Assembly (NCBI RefSeq): GCF_013141825.1
Contig: NZ_RZNH01000004.1
Span: 62,531-126,530, forward strand
Direction: 5' to 3'
DNA length: 64,000 bases
From: Marinifilum caeruleilacunae
GTDB lineage: Bacteria; Bacteroidota; Bacteroidia; Bacteroidales; Marinifilaceae
Part shown: positions 17,049 to 26,010 of the stretch, piece by piece
Numbering within the stretch: position 1 is the stretch's first letter
Layout of the letters: the number at the start of each line of letters is the position of its first letter
Position numbers and translations under genes: made by a program
The notes under the pieces: model-generated
Seen by the model: the letters and a program-made list of their open reading frames with translations, nothing else
Databases searched by the model: none
Told to the model about the DNA's origin: nothing

Positions 17049-17633
17049 TTAGAGGTTTTTCAACTCATCAGGTGAGTTTACATTAGAAAGCATTCCTTCA
17101 GAATAGTAATTCAATTGATCTGATATCGGAAACTCTTTGCTTCGAAATAACTGCAGCAATTTCATCATTTTATAGTTCCCTTTTCGCAACTCCCTCTCGA
17201 TAATATCACGACAGGACGATTTGTAAATAGCAACCAGTGGCTGTTTCTTTCCAAATTCGTCGCGTGCATAAATTACATCTGCATCATGAATATTTTTCAA
17301 TAAATCGGCAAACAATTGAGAAGGAACTTTAGGTACATCGCATGAAATTACCAGATAATAGTCGGCCTGTATGGCCTTCATGCATGAATAGATTCCACCT
17401 ATTGGTCCACAATCTTTTATTTCATCAGCAATGATTTGAAGGCCAAAATCATCGTAAGAATGATTATTGGAACTGATCACAATGATATTGCAAAGCTCTT
17501 TAAAACAGCCAATTGAATATTCGATTAAAGCCTTTCCATTCCAATCTACCAAACCTTTTTCGGTTCCCATTCTGGAGCTCTTGCCTCCGGATAGTACAAT
17601 TCCAGCAATATTCTTGTTCCGATTCATACTCAA
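17049..17633 (-). CDS. mobA: molybdenum cofactor guanylyltransferase
   Basis: Transfers GMP from GTP to molybdopterin to make MGD, the cofactor needed by PsrA-type enzymes. The 194-residue protein has the nucleotidyltransferase signature VLSGGKSSRMGTEKG (about residues 13-27), the later GPIGGIYS loop and the Asp of ISCDVPKVP. ATG at 17633 or two codons later are both possible starts. It lies 321 bases upstream of psrA on the same strand, so the cofactor-finishing enzyme is placed beside its likely client. Length is normal. Confidence 0.92.
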   Translation of the reverse strand: MSMNRNKNIAGIVLSGGKSSRMGTEKGLVDWNGKALIEYSIGCFKELCNIIVISSNNHSYDDFGLQIIADEIKDCGPIGGIYSCMKAIQADYYLVISCDVPKVPSQLFADLLKNIHDADVIYARDEFGKKQPLVAIYKSSCRDIIERELRKGNYKMMKLLQLFRSKEFPISDQLNYYSEGMLSNVNSPDELKNL

Positions 17634-17679
17634 ATATAAGTAAGAATCCTTAACAGCAATAGCATACTTTAAGATCTTT

Positions 17680-17687
17680 TAACTTTG
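17680..17687 (+). promoter_or_regulatory. -7 promoter element of msrA (TAACTTTG)
   Basis: TAACTTTG matches TAnnTTTG, 60 bases upstream of msrA in the divergent mobA-msrA gap. The -33 element is not clear. Confidence 0.35.
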
Positions 17688-17746
17688 ATATCAGATATCC
17701 AAACACTATCTTTAGAATGATTATAAATAACTAAAAACCGGATAGT

Positions 17747-18364
17747 ATGAAAAAGTTAATAATAGTAGCTGCTCTTTTCATTTCCGGAGTATCATTCGGA
17801 AAAACAAGTATGAATACGGAAAATCAATCAAAAAAAATGGAAATAGCAAGCTTTGGTGCTGGTTGCTTCTGGTGTGTTGAAGCAATATTTCAGGAACTCA
17901 GTGGCGTTGAAAAAGTGGAGTCGGGATATATGGGAGGAGAAACAAAAAATCCAACCTATAAGGAAATTTGTACCGGAGAAACAGGACATGCCGAAATATG
18001 CCAAATTACATATGATGCAAATGTGATTAGCTTTGGGGATCTGCTCGAAGTGTTTTGGCAGACACATAATCCAACCACTCTTAACAGGCAAGGTGCTGAT
18101 GTTGGAACTCAATATCGATCGGCAGTATTTTATCATTCAGATGAACAAAAAGAACTTGCCATGACTTATAAAGAAAAACTAAACAATTCCGGTGCTTGGG
18201 ATGATCCTATTGTTACCGAAATTACTCCTGCTTCAAAATTTTACATTGCAGAAAACTACCATCAGGATTACTTTAATAACAATTCGAACCAGCCTTATTG
18301 TAGTTTTGTGATTAAACCAAAAATGGAAAAATTCAAAAAAGTCTTTAAAGACAAATTAAAATAG
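17747..18364 (+). CDS. msrA: peptide-methionine (S)-S-oxide reductase, exported
   Basis: Repairs oxidised methionine (S-sulfoxide) in proteins. GAGCFWCVEAIF (residues 38-49) contains the catalytic Cys40. TQYRSAVFYHS and AENYHQDYF are further family landmarks. An N-terminal signal peptide (MKKLIIVAALFISGVSFG) indicates action in the periplasm or as a lipid-free secreted form, which fits repair of envelope proteins. Its 205 residues include that signal. No MsrB domain is fused. A terminator follows directly. Confidence 0.95.
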   Translation: MKKLIIVAALFISGVSFGKTSMNTENQSKKMEIASFGAGCFWCVEAIFQELSGVEKVESGYMGGETKNPTYKEICTGETGHAEICQITYDANVISFGDLLEVFWQTHNPTTLNRQGADVGTQYRSAVFYHSDEQKELAMTYKEKLNNSGAWDDPIVTEITPASKFYIAENYHQDYFNNNSNQPYCSFVIKPKMEKFKKVFKDKLK

Positions 18365-18368
18365 AGTA

Positions 18369-18392
18369 TGCACCTTAAGGGTGCATTTTCTT
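18369..18392 (+). terminator. intrinsic terminator of msrA
   Basis: TGCACC / GGTGCA hairpin followed by TTTTCTTTT, immediately after the msrA stop codon. Confidence 0.75.
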
Positions 18393-18529
18393 TTATTCCC
18401 ACCTTCCGCAAACGTGTGCGAAACTTTAATTTTTGCTCTCAATCAAATCACATAACTTATTATCATCAGAAATATAGATGTTCAGTTCATTTCTATGTAT
18501 TTTTATAATGGACAACTAAAAATAATTCT

Positions 18530-19207
18530 ATGAATAAACTTTTACCCCTATTACTTTTTGTATTTACAACTACAACTGCTTTTTCTTCTTCTATCAAATC
18601 TGAATCTCAGTTTCCAAATTATGGAATCATGCAGTATTTTATTCCTGCTAAAAGTTCTCTTAATTGTATCAATAAACCATTGATCTATACGAATGAGAAG
18701 TTTCTACCTGGCAAAATCATCACAAAGAGCAATGAAGTGATTACGCCCAGTGGCTTGCGTTACAATATTGTTGAAGATGTAATTGAATGTCAGTTCAAAA
18801 CACAACACAGCAGAATATCAGCTCCACAAAAATTAAGCGAGGTTGAGATTGATGGCACTCATTATGTATATAAAAAATTTGTACACAAAGGTGATTCGCT
18901 TAGCGGATACCTTCAACAAATTCATTCTGGCACAAAAAACCTGTATGTTAAGCATTTATTTCAGGCTCCACACTCTCAAAACGATAATTGGAATATCAAG
19001 AAAATATTCTTTGTAGAATATGCTGGAAATTTGCCTAAAAAAGTAAATTCGTTAAAAACAGAAATTAATAGAATTTATGAAGGCAAAGAAAGTATGGCTA
19101 ATGCATTTATGAGAAAAAACAACTACAGTTGGAATGATGCTAAAGCTCTTATTAAACTGGTTTCCTATTTAGATAAATTAAGTAGTGATAATGTAGCTTC
19201 ACGCTGA
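18530..19207 (+). CDS. secreted protein of unknown function
   Basis: I do not recognise this 225-residue protein. It starts with a clear signal peptide (MNKLLPLLLFVFTTTTAFSS) and continues with a soluble, Lys-rich, beta-looking middle and a helical tail. There is a single Cys in the mature part at about residue 45 and another at about 87, which could form a disulfide in the periplasm. No lipobox is visible. Its 3' end overlaps the convergent menE gene by 43 bases. The frame is intact and has coding-like base use, so it is probably real. Confidence 0.65.
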   Translation: MNKLLPLLLFVFTTTTAFSSSIKSESQFPNYGIMQYFIPAKSSLNCINKPLIYTNEKFLPGKIITKSNEVITPSGLRYNIVEDVIECQFKTQHSRISAPQKLSEVEIDGTHYVYKKFVHKGDSLSGYLQQIHSGTKNLYVKHLFQAPHSQNDNWNIKKIFFVEYAGNLPKKVNSLKTEINRIYEGKESMANAFMRKNNYSWNDAKALIKLVSYLDKLSSDNVASR

Positions 19208-20241
19208 ATTTTGCCTGTTGAGGTTCTCTTGAACTCTTCCAGATAAAATATTTCACGAGCCTGTTCGTACTTTTCGAGCAGGCTTTTCATTTTCTGTGTC
19301 AATTCAATTTTTTGCTTTTCATCGAAATCTATCGATTCAATCAAAAGAATCAACTTCTGCCCCAAATGTTCATCGGGTATCCCAATAAGGTAAAACGGAC
19401 AGTTAATGATACTTTCAAGCTTCTTTTCAATCTGTTCTGGAAATAGCTTAATTCCTCCTGAGTTGATCACATTATCAAATCTTCCTTGCCATTTAAATTT
19501 CGACTCACTAATTAGATGTACTACATCATTGGTTAACAATGGCTCGCTGATAATGTCCGGGGCATCGATAAACAGACAGTTACGATCATCAATTGAAAAT
19601 TTTGCCTTTCCCATTGCCTGGTAATTATCCGATTTATGAATGCCATTAAGTGGACGTATGGCAACATGAGAAACTGTTTCCGTCATTCCATAACCAATAA
19701 AACAGTGGGTTGACAAAGTCTGCAAATCCTGCTCTAATTTTTGATCCACTGCTCCTCCTCCAATCAAAAGCTTTTTTACCAAATGCAATCCACTCCTACC
19801 ATTCAGTGAATTTCTAAGTTGCAAAGGAATCATAGCAGCAAAATCAATAGTTGAATTTATACTCCTTAAAGGATGACCATCAGGGCTAACAGGAATCAGG
19901 TTCAATTGCCAGGCAAATGCACGAACAATCATCATTTTACCGGCAATAAAATTGGCCGACAAACAAAACAATGCATTTTGTCCTTTTGCAAACTCAAAAA
20001 ATTCGCCAGTAAGCTTTGCCGAGTTTAGCATCTTTTGTTTAGAAAGATACATTTCTTTCGGAGTTCCAGTAGAACCTGAAGTTTTTGCCCTAACCTGATC
20101 CGAATCATTCAACCATTCTAAAATGAACCTACAATAATCGCCCTCCCACTCTTCAACAGAACCGGATATTTTATCATTACAATACTCTTTTAGAGCGATT
20201 TCATTGTAATGTATGCCGTTTATAGTAAGTTCCCTATTCAT
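19165..20241 (-). CDS. menE: o-succinylbenzoate--CoA ligase, short form
   Basis: Adenylates and thioesterifies o-succinylbenzoate to OSB-CoA in menaquinone synthesis. ANL-family motifs are visible: the Thr/Ser/Gly P-loop KTSGSTGTPKEMYLSK (about residues 54-69), FIGYGMTET (A5), and the C-terminal STGKIQR with the catalytic Lys. At 358 residues it is shorter than the 450-490 of E. coli or Bacillus MenE, as is common in Bacteroidota. It starts exactly at the last base of the menC stop region (20241), so menC and menE are coupled. The 3' end runs 43 bases into the opposite gene. Confidence 0.93.
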   Translation of the reverse strand: MNRELTINGIHYNEIALKEYCNDKISGSVEEWEGDYCRFILEWLNDSDQVRAKTSGSTGTPKEMYLSKQKMLNSAKLTGEFFEFAKGQNALFCLSANFIAGKMMIVRAFAWQLNLIPVSPDGHPLRSINSTIDFAAMIPLQLRNSLNGRSGLHLVKKLLIGGGAVDQKLEQDLQTLSTHCFIGYGMTETVSHVAIRPLNGIHKSDNYQAMGKAKFSIDDRNCLFIDAPDIISEPLLTNDVVHLISESKFKWQGRFDNVINSGGIKLFPEQIEKKLESIINCPFYLIGIPDEHLGQKLILLIESIDFDEKQKIELTQKMKSLLEKYEQAREIFYLEEFKRTSTGKIQREATLSLLNLSK

Positions 20242-21284
20242 TACACTTTATCCCAATTTAATTGACAATCATATTTTAAAAATCCATGATTGATGCATAA
20301 AGGCGATTCAATATTGTTTGTGTAAAGCTGCCCTGTTCCAAGTCCTTGCGGCATGGAATTATTCAAAGTGTAGGTCCACTGTGCAATCGCATTCAAACCG
20401 ATATTCGATTCCAGGGCAGATGTAATCCACCAGGGAATATTACGCTCATTGGCAAGATCGATCCACTCCTTACTGCCTTTGATTCCTCCCAGAAGACTCG
20501 GCTTTAAAATAATATATTGAGGTACAATTTGGTCCAATAAGTCAGCTTTCGCAGATAATGAATAAATTCCAATCAGCTCCTCATCCAGAGCAATTGGCAA
20601 GGGTGTGATTGAACACAATTCGGCCATCTGCTTGATCTGACCCTGTTTGATCGGTTGCTCAATAGAGTGTAAATCGAACTGAGCAAGATCTTTTAACTTT
20701 TGAATCGCTCCATCCACCGAAAAAGCGCCATTTGCATCTACCCGTAATTCAACTTTATCAGCACTAAAATCTTTTCTGATCGATTCCAATAATCGAAGCT
20801 CCTCATTGAATTCGATGGCACCAATCTTCATCTTTATACATTTGAAACCAGCCTCCAGCTTTTGCTCAATTTGCTCTTTCATGAAGGAAGCTTCTCCCAT
20901 CCAAACCAATCCATTAATTGGAATTTGGGCTTTTCCTTCAGTAAAATCAGAAGGAAATAAGATCTTCTTTCCTTTTGTTTTGAAATCTAAAAATGCAGTT
21001 TCCAGTCCAAAATAGATCGATGGCCACTCTTTTAAACCCTCTTCGAGGTAATACCAGAAGTCATCAATTTGACTACACACTTCCTGTATTTTATTTTCAT
21101 ATCCTTCACGATCATCCGGACTTAAACCTTTAATAATTGAGCATTCACCAATCCCCACAACATCGGGTTGATTATCGTCCCACAAGCGAATAAACCAAGA
21201 ATCCTTTTGTGTGAGAATTCCTCGAGATGTGCCACTTGGGCGTTTAAAATGCAGAGGATAATGTATATAATCAGCTTGTAGCAT
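20241..21284 (-). CDS. menC: o-succinylbenzoate synthase
   Basis: Enolase-superfamily dehydratase that makes o-succinylbenzoate from SHCHC. The catalytic lysine pair sits in IKMKIGAIEF, metal ligands in RVDANGAFS, SIEQPIKQG and ALDEELIG, and a final Lys in ILKPSLLGG. Length (347) is normal. It sits between menA (20 bases upstream) and menE (one-base overlap), forming menA-menC-menE. Confidence 0.94.
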   Translation of the reverse strand: MLQADYIHYPLHFKRPSGTSRGILTQKDSWFIRLWDDNQPDVVGIGECSIIKGLSPDDREGYENKIQEVCSQIDDFWYYLEEGLKEWPSIYFGLETAFLDFKTKGKKILFPSDFTEGKAQIPINGLVWMGEASFMKEQIEQKLEAGFKCIKMKIGAIEFNEELRLLESIRKDFSADKVELRVDANGAFSVDGAIQKLKDLAQFDLHSIEQPIKQGQIKQMAELCSITPLPIALDEELIGIYSLSAKADLLDQIVPQYIILKPSLLGGIKGSKEWIDLANERNIPWWITSALESNIGLNAIAQWTYTLNNSMPQGLGTGQLYTNNIESPLCINHGFLKYDCQLNWDKV

Positions 21285-21304
21285 TTTCTGCTTTCTTTAT
21301 TTGT

Positions 21305-22207
21305 TTATAAAACCAATCCAAATCCAAAACTTAAACTAAACAGCAAGGTTGCTAATGCCAGTTTTTTTAATTCTGGATCTAATTCCTGTGCAATTTTGTT
21401 TTTAGAAACAACCATCATATTTCTAATCAACAATGGAAAACTTATTAAAAACAACAGTTGAAACACAGAAGTCCAGTGAATAAAAATATAAGCACAAGCG
21501 GCAAGCATTGCTCCTGCAATAAGAAACAAATGGTATTTTTTTGCAAATAAGGCTCCAATTTTAACCACCAGGGTTTTTTTGCCGGTTTTAGAATCGTTTT
21601 CAATATCACGCATATTGTTCAAATTCAGAACTCCTACGCTCAAAAACCCCACCGAAATGGCTGGTAAAAGCAAACTTAAGTTTAAAGTTCCTGTATGCAA
21701 AAAGTAAGTTCCCAGAACCCCGGCCAGGCCAAAAAACAAGAACACGAATAAATCTCCAAAACCACTATATCCATATGGATTTTTACCTACTGTGTAATTA
21801 ATTGCAGCACCAATGGCCAACAAGCCAACTCCCAGCATTATTAGAGCTTGGGTATGGTTTAAAAGCTGTAATGCTTCCCATAGCAACCATAAACCCGCAG
21901 ACAACGATAACAGCACAAAAACAATTACCATACGAGTCATTTCTTTTTTAGAAATAATACCACTTTGGACAGCTCGTTCAGGGCCTATCCGATTTTCATT
22001 ATCGGCACCCGAAATTGAATCTCCAAGATCATTTGCCAGATTAGATAAAACCTGTAAAAATAAGGTGGTTAAGGTGGCCAATAGGAATATCTTAACACTA
22101 AATTTCCCATCAGAAGCAGCCAATAAACTTCCCAAAAAAATATTCGAAAGTGCAAGAGGTAGTGTTCTTAATCTGAATGCATGAATCCATGCTTTCGTTT
22201 TACTCAT
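21305..22207 (-). CDS. menA: 1,4-dihydroxy-2-naphthoate polyprenyltransferase
   Basis: Integral membrane UbiA-family prenyltransferase that attaches the polyprenyl tail to DHNA. NLANDLGDSISGAD (about residues 56-69) is the first Asp-rich diphosphate-binding motif; NMRDIENDSKTGKKT is the second. About eight or nine helices are predicted in 300 residues. It leads the menA-menC-menE block. The adjacent gene upstream is separated by a terminator, so this block has its own promoter, not identified with confidence. Confidence 0.95.
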   Translation of the reverse strand: MSKTKAWIHAFRLRTLPLALSNIFLGSLLAASDGKFSVKIFLLATLTTLFLQVLSNLANDLGDSISGADNENRIGPERAVQSGIISKKEMTRMVIVFVLLSLSAGLWLLWEALQLLNHTQALIMLGVGLLAIGAAINYTVGKNPYGYSGFGDLFVFLFFGLAGVLGTYFLHTGTLNLSLLLPAISVGFLSVGVLNLNNMRDIENDSKTGKKTLVVKIGALFAKKYHLFLIAGAMLAACAYIFIHWTSVFQLLFLISFPLLIRNMMVVSKNKIAQELDPELKKLALATLLFSLSFGFGLVL

Positions 22208-22290
22208 AAGGTATCTGAATTATATTGGAGAGTAAAGATAGGAAATTTAGCCGTTTTCGAAGGTGTTTATCACCAAGAGCACATACACAT

Positions 22291-22314
22291 AAAAAAAGCG
22301 ATGCACAGCACCGC
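22291..22314 (-). terminator. intrinsic terminator of the Tat-substrate gene
   Basis: On the minus strand, GCGGTGC / GCATCGC (one G-T pair) forms a 7-bp stem followed by seven T. It separates the small Tat-exported protein gene from menA. Confidence 0.8.
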
Positions 22315-22347
22315 CCTAATTATTGACTAAATAATTGATATGAAAGG

Positions 22348-22716
22348 TTACGATTCTAAATCAACAGTAATAACGCTGGCAAACTTCTTTGATACCTCGA
22401 TATATCTCTCTTTGAAATCATCATGTTTGATGTATTCTTTGATTTGATTTTGCCATCCATCTGCTTCTGCAGATAATTCCATGATTCGCTTTTTATTTTC
22501 GATATTGTTCTGATTGCGTTTTTCTTCCTCAACAACATCAATATATTGCTCAACCCAGTTTTCGTAACGAGAAATAAAATCATCTCTTTCTTCAGGAGTT
22601 GAATATTTATTCATATTGATATCAGCATAAGCTTCGGTTTCTATTAAGGCTGCTGCACCAATACCTAATCCTATTTTTTTAAAAAATGCTCTTCGGGAAG
22701 TATCTTGTTTTTTCAT
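22348..22716 (-). CDS. small Tat-exported protein of unknown function
   Basis: A 122-residue protein with a clear twin-arginine signal: SRRAFFKKIGLGIGAAALI (residues 7-25). The mature part is highly charged and helical (EERDDFISRYENWVEQYIDV), with no Cys or other obvious cofactor ligands. Tat export of such a small, cofactor-free domain suggests a folded partner or chaperone-like subunit of an exported enzyme. No redox enzyme gene is adjacent, and I do not recognise the family. It is a single gene with its own terminator. Confidence 0.7.
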   Translation of the reverse strand: MKKQDTSRRAFFKKIGLGIGAAALIETEAYADINMNKYSTPEERDDFISRYENWVEQYIDVVEEEKRNQNNIENKKRIMELSAEADGWQNQIKEYIKHDDFKERYIEVSKKFASVITVDLES

Positions 22717-22953
22717 AAATTTAATTTCAGACTTACAGGTCTTAAAACTACTATTTAAATTCAGTTTAAAAAAGAATAGTGGTGAAAAAATCCTCCCTTT
22801 TTTCTAAAAAACGAACAGATAATGTTCCCCTTTTTTACATGAACAGACCAACACATTGAAAATCACTATTATTTAAGCATGACAAATTAGCGCATTATCC
22901 AAACTCATATGCTTTTCATGCGTAGAATATTCGCAAACAACCATCTTTTAAAT

Positions 22954-24822
22954 ATGAAAGCTATCCAAACATTAATCTTGCTGGTATTATTTCATGTTCA
23001 AGCATTGGGATTCGGGCCAGAAAAGAACAACAAAGAATACAACGTTTTGGTCTTACACAGTTACCATCAAGGTTTGGAATGGACCGATAGTATCACCAGT
23101 GGCATATTAAGCGTTTTCGATAATCGAAGCGATATCAATCTTGTATTTGAGTATCTCGATACCAAGAGAAATTACAATGAGGAATATAAACTTGCCTTGA
23201 AAAACATTTACAAGGTGAAAGCCAAACAAATTCCATTTAAAGCAATTATTGCCTCCGATAATGCTGCTTTTGATTTTTTGATGGAATATGGCAATGAATT
23301 TTATCCCGATATCCCGGTTCTTTATTGCGGTGTAAACAACCTGGATACAAAAAAACTAAAAGATTATCCAAATTTTTATGGTTTCGGCGAGCGAGCAGAT
23401 CATTATGGAACCATTTCATCCATTCGAAAAATATTTCCCAATCGTAAAAATGTACTGATTATTAACGACAATACCCTAACAGGGCAATCCATTAAAACAG
23501 AACTGGAAAAAGTTAAACACTACTTCGACGAAGATTTAAATTTTGAGATTGTCTCGGAATTTACGCTTGAAGATATTCAAAAGAGAGTATCAACCCTGGA
23601 TGATTCCTATGTGATTTACCTATTGGTATTTAACAGGGATATGAATAACAAATTTATATCTTACCGAAACGGTATCAATAAAATTAAAGAAAATACAAAA
23701 GTGCCCATTTTTGGCTCCTGGGATTTTTATCTTGATAAAGGTTTATTTGGAGGGAAAATTACCAGTGGTTACGATCAGGGGAAACATGCTGCCACATTAG
23801 CATTGAAGGTTATTTATGGCTCTTTTACAAAAGATATTCCCCAGTTCGAATATCTCGATAACACCTACATGTTCGACTACGAGCAGATGATCGATTTTGA
23901 CATCAGCGCTATTGATCTTCCCAAAGGCAGTATGATTATCAACCAGCCGAACGACAGAGATTTAATACTGAAAATCAGCATTATTAGTGTAATCGTTTTA
24001 ACAATTATCATTTTTAGTTTGTTGATTTGGTTGAAACTGAAGCAAAACAGGGCCAAGGTTCTCACAAGGTTAGTTTCGGAAAAAACTTCGGAGCTAAATA
24101 AAACCAATACTGAATTGAAACAGGCCATTACCGATAAGGATAAATTTTTCTCGATACTGGCACACGATCTTCGGGGTTCTATTGGTGTAATTCTTGGAAT
24201 ATCCACCCTTCTAAACGATGAAGATTTTAAATCTGATCCAGAAGAAGATGAACACCTTGAAAAGGATTTATTACATGTTGCTACCCAAACCAATGCTTTA
24301 CTTGAAGATTTGTTTTATTGGGGGGTAAATCAATCAAAAGAAGGCCCAACCATCGAAAACTCGGAGTTTGATATTAATAACATTCTTCTTGATACATGCA
24401 AAACCTTTAAAATCAACCTTGGAAACATTTCATTCAAAACCAATTTAGAAGAAGATTTAATGGTTAATACAGATAAAAACATTTGCAAATTTATTCTCAG
24501 AAACATTGTGCAAAACGCCATTAAATTTAGCCATGATAATGCTACGGTTACCGTAAGTAGTTTTGCTAAAAACGATGATGTATGTATCTCTGTGCACGAT
24601 CATGGAATTGGAATGTCGCGGGAAGTAGTAGATAGCATTTATCAAAAATCGCCAATTCGAAAAGAAGGTTTATCGGGACAAAAAACAACTGGAATGGGAC
24701 TCTGCACGGTAATCGACTACTTGAAAATTATTCATGGCGATTTGCAAATTAAGAGCAAAGAAGGCGAAGGTTCAACATTTACTATTATTTTTAAAGGAAA
24801 TAATAATACTTTTCCAAAATGA
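22954..24822 (+). CDS. sensor histidine kinase with periplasmic ABC-substrate-binding-like domain
   Basis: From the ATG at 22954 a signal peptide or first helix (MKAIQTLILLVLFHVQALGF) begins the protein. An in-frame ATG at 22909 adds 15 residues that spoil it. The periplasmic region (about 30-330) resembles the ABC_sub_bind family (VLVLHSYHQGLEWTDS). It is followed by a membrane helix (about 335-360), a coiled coil, and a kinase core: phospho-acceptor His in SILAHDLRGSIGV, N box RNIVQNAIKFSH, and G boxes HDHGIGMS and TTGMGL. No response regulator is next to it; the downstream HD gene overlaps by four bases (ATGA). Confidence 0.88.
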   Translation: MKAIQTLILLVLFHVQALGFGPEKNNKEYNVLVLHSYHQGLEWTDSITSGILSVFDNRSDINLVFEYLDTKRNYNEEYKLALKNIYKVKAKQIPFKAIIASDNAAFDFLMEYGNEFYPDIPVLYCGVNNLDTKKLKDYPNFYGFGERADHYGTISSIRKIFPNRKNVLIINDNTLTGQSIKTELEKVKHYFDEDLNFEIVSEFTLEDIQKRVSTLDDSYVIYLLVFNRDMNNKFISYRNGINKIKENTKVPIFGSWDFYLDKGLFGGKITSGYDQGKHAATLALKVIYGSFTKDIPQFEYLDNTYMFDYEQMIDFDISAIDLPKGSMIINQPNDRDLILKISIISVIVLTIIIFSLLIWLKLKQNRAKVLTRLVSEKTSELNKTNTELKQAITDKDKFFSILAHDLRGSIGVILGISTLLNDEDFKSDPEEDEHLEKDLLHVATQTNALLEDLFYWGVNQSKEGPTIENSEFDINNILLDTCKTFKINLGNISFKTNLEEDLMVNTDKNICKFILRNIVQNAIKFSHDNATVTVSSFAKNDDVCISVHDHGIGMSREVVDSIYQKSPIRKEGLSGQKTTGMGLCTVIDYLKIIHGDLQIKSKEGEGSTFTIIFKGNNNTFPK

Positions 24823-25394
24823 GTAAAATTCCAAGCAGAGCAGAAGCCTTAGATTTATTAACTACATATACTAAAAGTCCGAGTTTAATTATCCATGCTA
24901 AATCTGTAGAGGCCTGCATGAGATATTATGCACGCAAACATGGCGAAGATGAAGAAAAATGGGGAATCATAGGTTTGGTCCATGATATGGATTGGGAACA
25001 ATTTCCTGAACAACACACAAAAAAAACCCGCGAAATACTTGAGGCTGCCAATTGGCCTGAAGAATACATTCGAGCTGTTGAAAGTCATGCTTATCTTACT
25101 TGTACCGATGTAGTGCCAGAATCTTTAATGGAAAAAACCATTTATGCGGTTGACGAATTAACTGGTTTGATACGAACTACTGCTTTAATTCGCCCCTCAA
25201 AATCGGTATTGGATGTAAAAGTAAAATCGGTAAAACGCAATTGGAAAAACAAACGCTTTGCTGCAGGAGTTGACAGAACGGTAATAGAACGAGGTGCCGA
25301 AATGTTGGGCATCGAAATTCCCGATTTGATTCACGATTGCATAGAAGCCATGAAAGAGGTGGCAGAGGAAATTGAGCTGAAAGGAGAATTGTAG
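24819..25394 (+). CDS. HD-domain phosphohydrolase
   Basis: A 191-residue HD-superfamily protein. His in LIIHAKSVEACMRYYA, the HD pair in GLVHDMDWEQFP, and later His in RAVESHAYL form the likely metal site. Such domains hydrolyse nucleotides or related phosphoesters; the substrate is unknown. The ATG overlaps the kinase stop codon (ATGA), so its product is made together with the sensor and may act in the same response. It ends directly against the convergent acetyltransferase gene with no gap. Confidence 0.82.
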   Translation: MSKIPSRAEALDLLTTYTKSPSLIIHAKSVEACMRYYARKHGEDEEKWGIIGLVHDMDWEQFPEQHTKKTREILEAANWPEEYIRAVESHAYLTCTDVVPESLMEKTIYAVDELTGLIRTTALIRPSKSVLDVKVKSVKRNWKNKRFAAGVDRTVIERGAEMLGIEIPDLIHDCIEAMKEVAEEIELKGEL

Positions 25395-25886
25395 TTACAC
25401 TTCTCTCCCATAGTAAACATGTGAACACCACTGCCCATCGATATTGGCAATATTAGGCAGACAAGCCCATTGTTCAAATCCATACTTTTCGAGCAATTTA
25501 ATACTGGCTGTATTGGGTTCCAGTAAAATGGCAAACAGGTGTTTGATATTGTATTTGGGTGCTTGAGTAATGGCAAAATCCATCAGTTGAGAACCAATGC
25601 CTTTCCCCTGGTGCTTGTTGTGCAGGTAGTAACTCACCTCAACTGCGGTTTGTAGCGCTCTTCTTCCTTGTCGGTATGGAGAATAACACATCCAACCAAT
25701 AATTTCATTCTCGTCTTCAGCTACAAAAACAGGATACCTTTCGGGAGTATGAGCTGCAAACCAACTTTCACGCTCCGACATTTGAATCTCCTCCAAATCT
25801 GCCGTACAAAATCGTTTGCGTACAGCCTGGTTGTATATCTCGTTAATGACTGGTAAATCTGTTTGGGTAGCTAGTCGGATATGCAT
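25395..25886 (-). CDS. GNAT N-acetyltransferase (phosphinothricin-acetyltransferase-like)
   Basis: A 163-residue GNAT enzyme. The N-terminal IRLATQTDLPVINEIYNQAV and the acetyl-CoA loop NKHQGKGIGSQLM (about residues 89-101) match the PAT/Pat-like subfamily that acetylates small amines or amino-acid analogues. The substrate cannot be predicted. A TAGCTTTG -7 element lies about 30 bases upstream (25916-25923, minus strand). It converges on the HD gene without a gap. Confidence 0.85.
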   Translation of the reverse strand: MHIRLATQTDLPVINEIYNQAVRKRFCTADLEEIQMSERESWFAAHTPERYPVFVAEDENEIIGWMCYSPYRQGRRALQTAVEVSYYLHNKHQGKGIGSQLMDFAITQAPKYNIKHLFAILLEPNTASIKLLEKYGFEQWACLPNIANIDGQWCSHVYYGREV

Positions 25887-25940
25887 GTTGAAAAGGGTTT
25901 AATCACAAAGGCAAACAAAGCTAATCGCTCGGTAACACAA

Positions 25941-25979
25941 AGAAAAACTTGCTTAGCATCTGGAAGATACCAAGCAAGT
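25941..25979 (-). terminator. intrinsic terminator of the menF-menD-menB block
   Basis: On the minus strand, an ACTTGCTT / AAGCAAGT stem with a weak inner stem is followed by TTTTTC, 32 bases after the menB stop. Confidence 0.65.
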
Positions 25980-26010
25980 CATTTATCATTAATAATTCAT
26001 CATTGAATTA

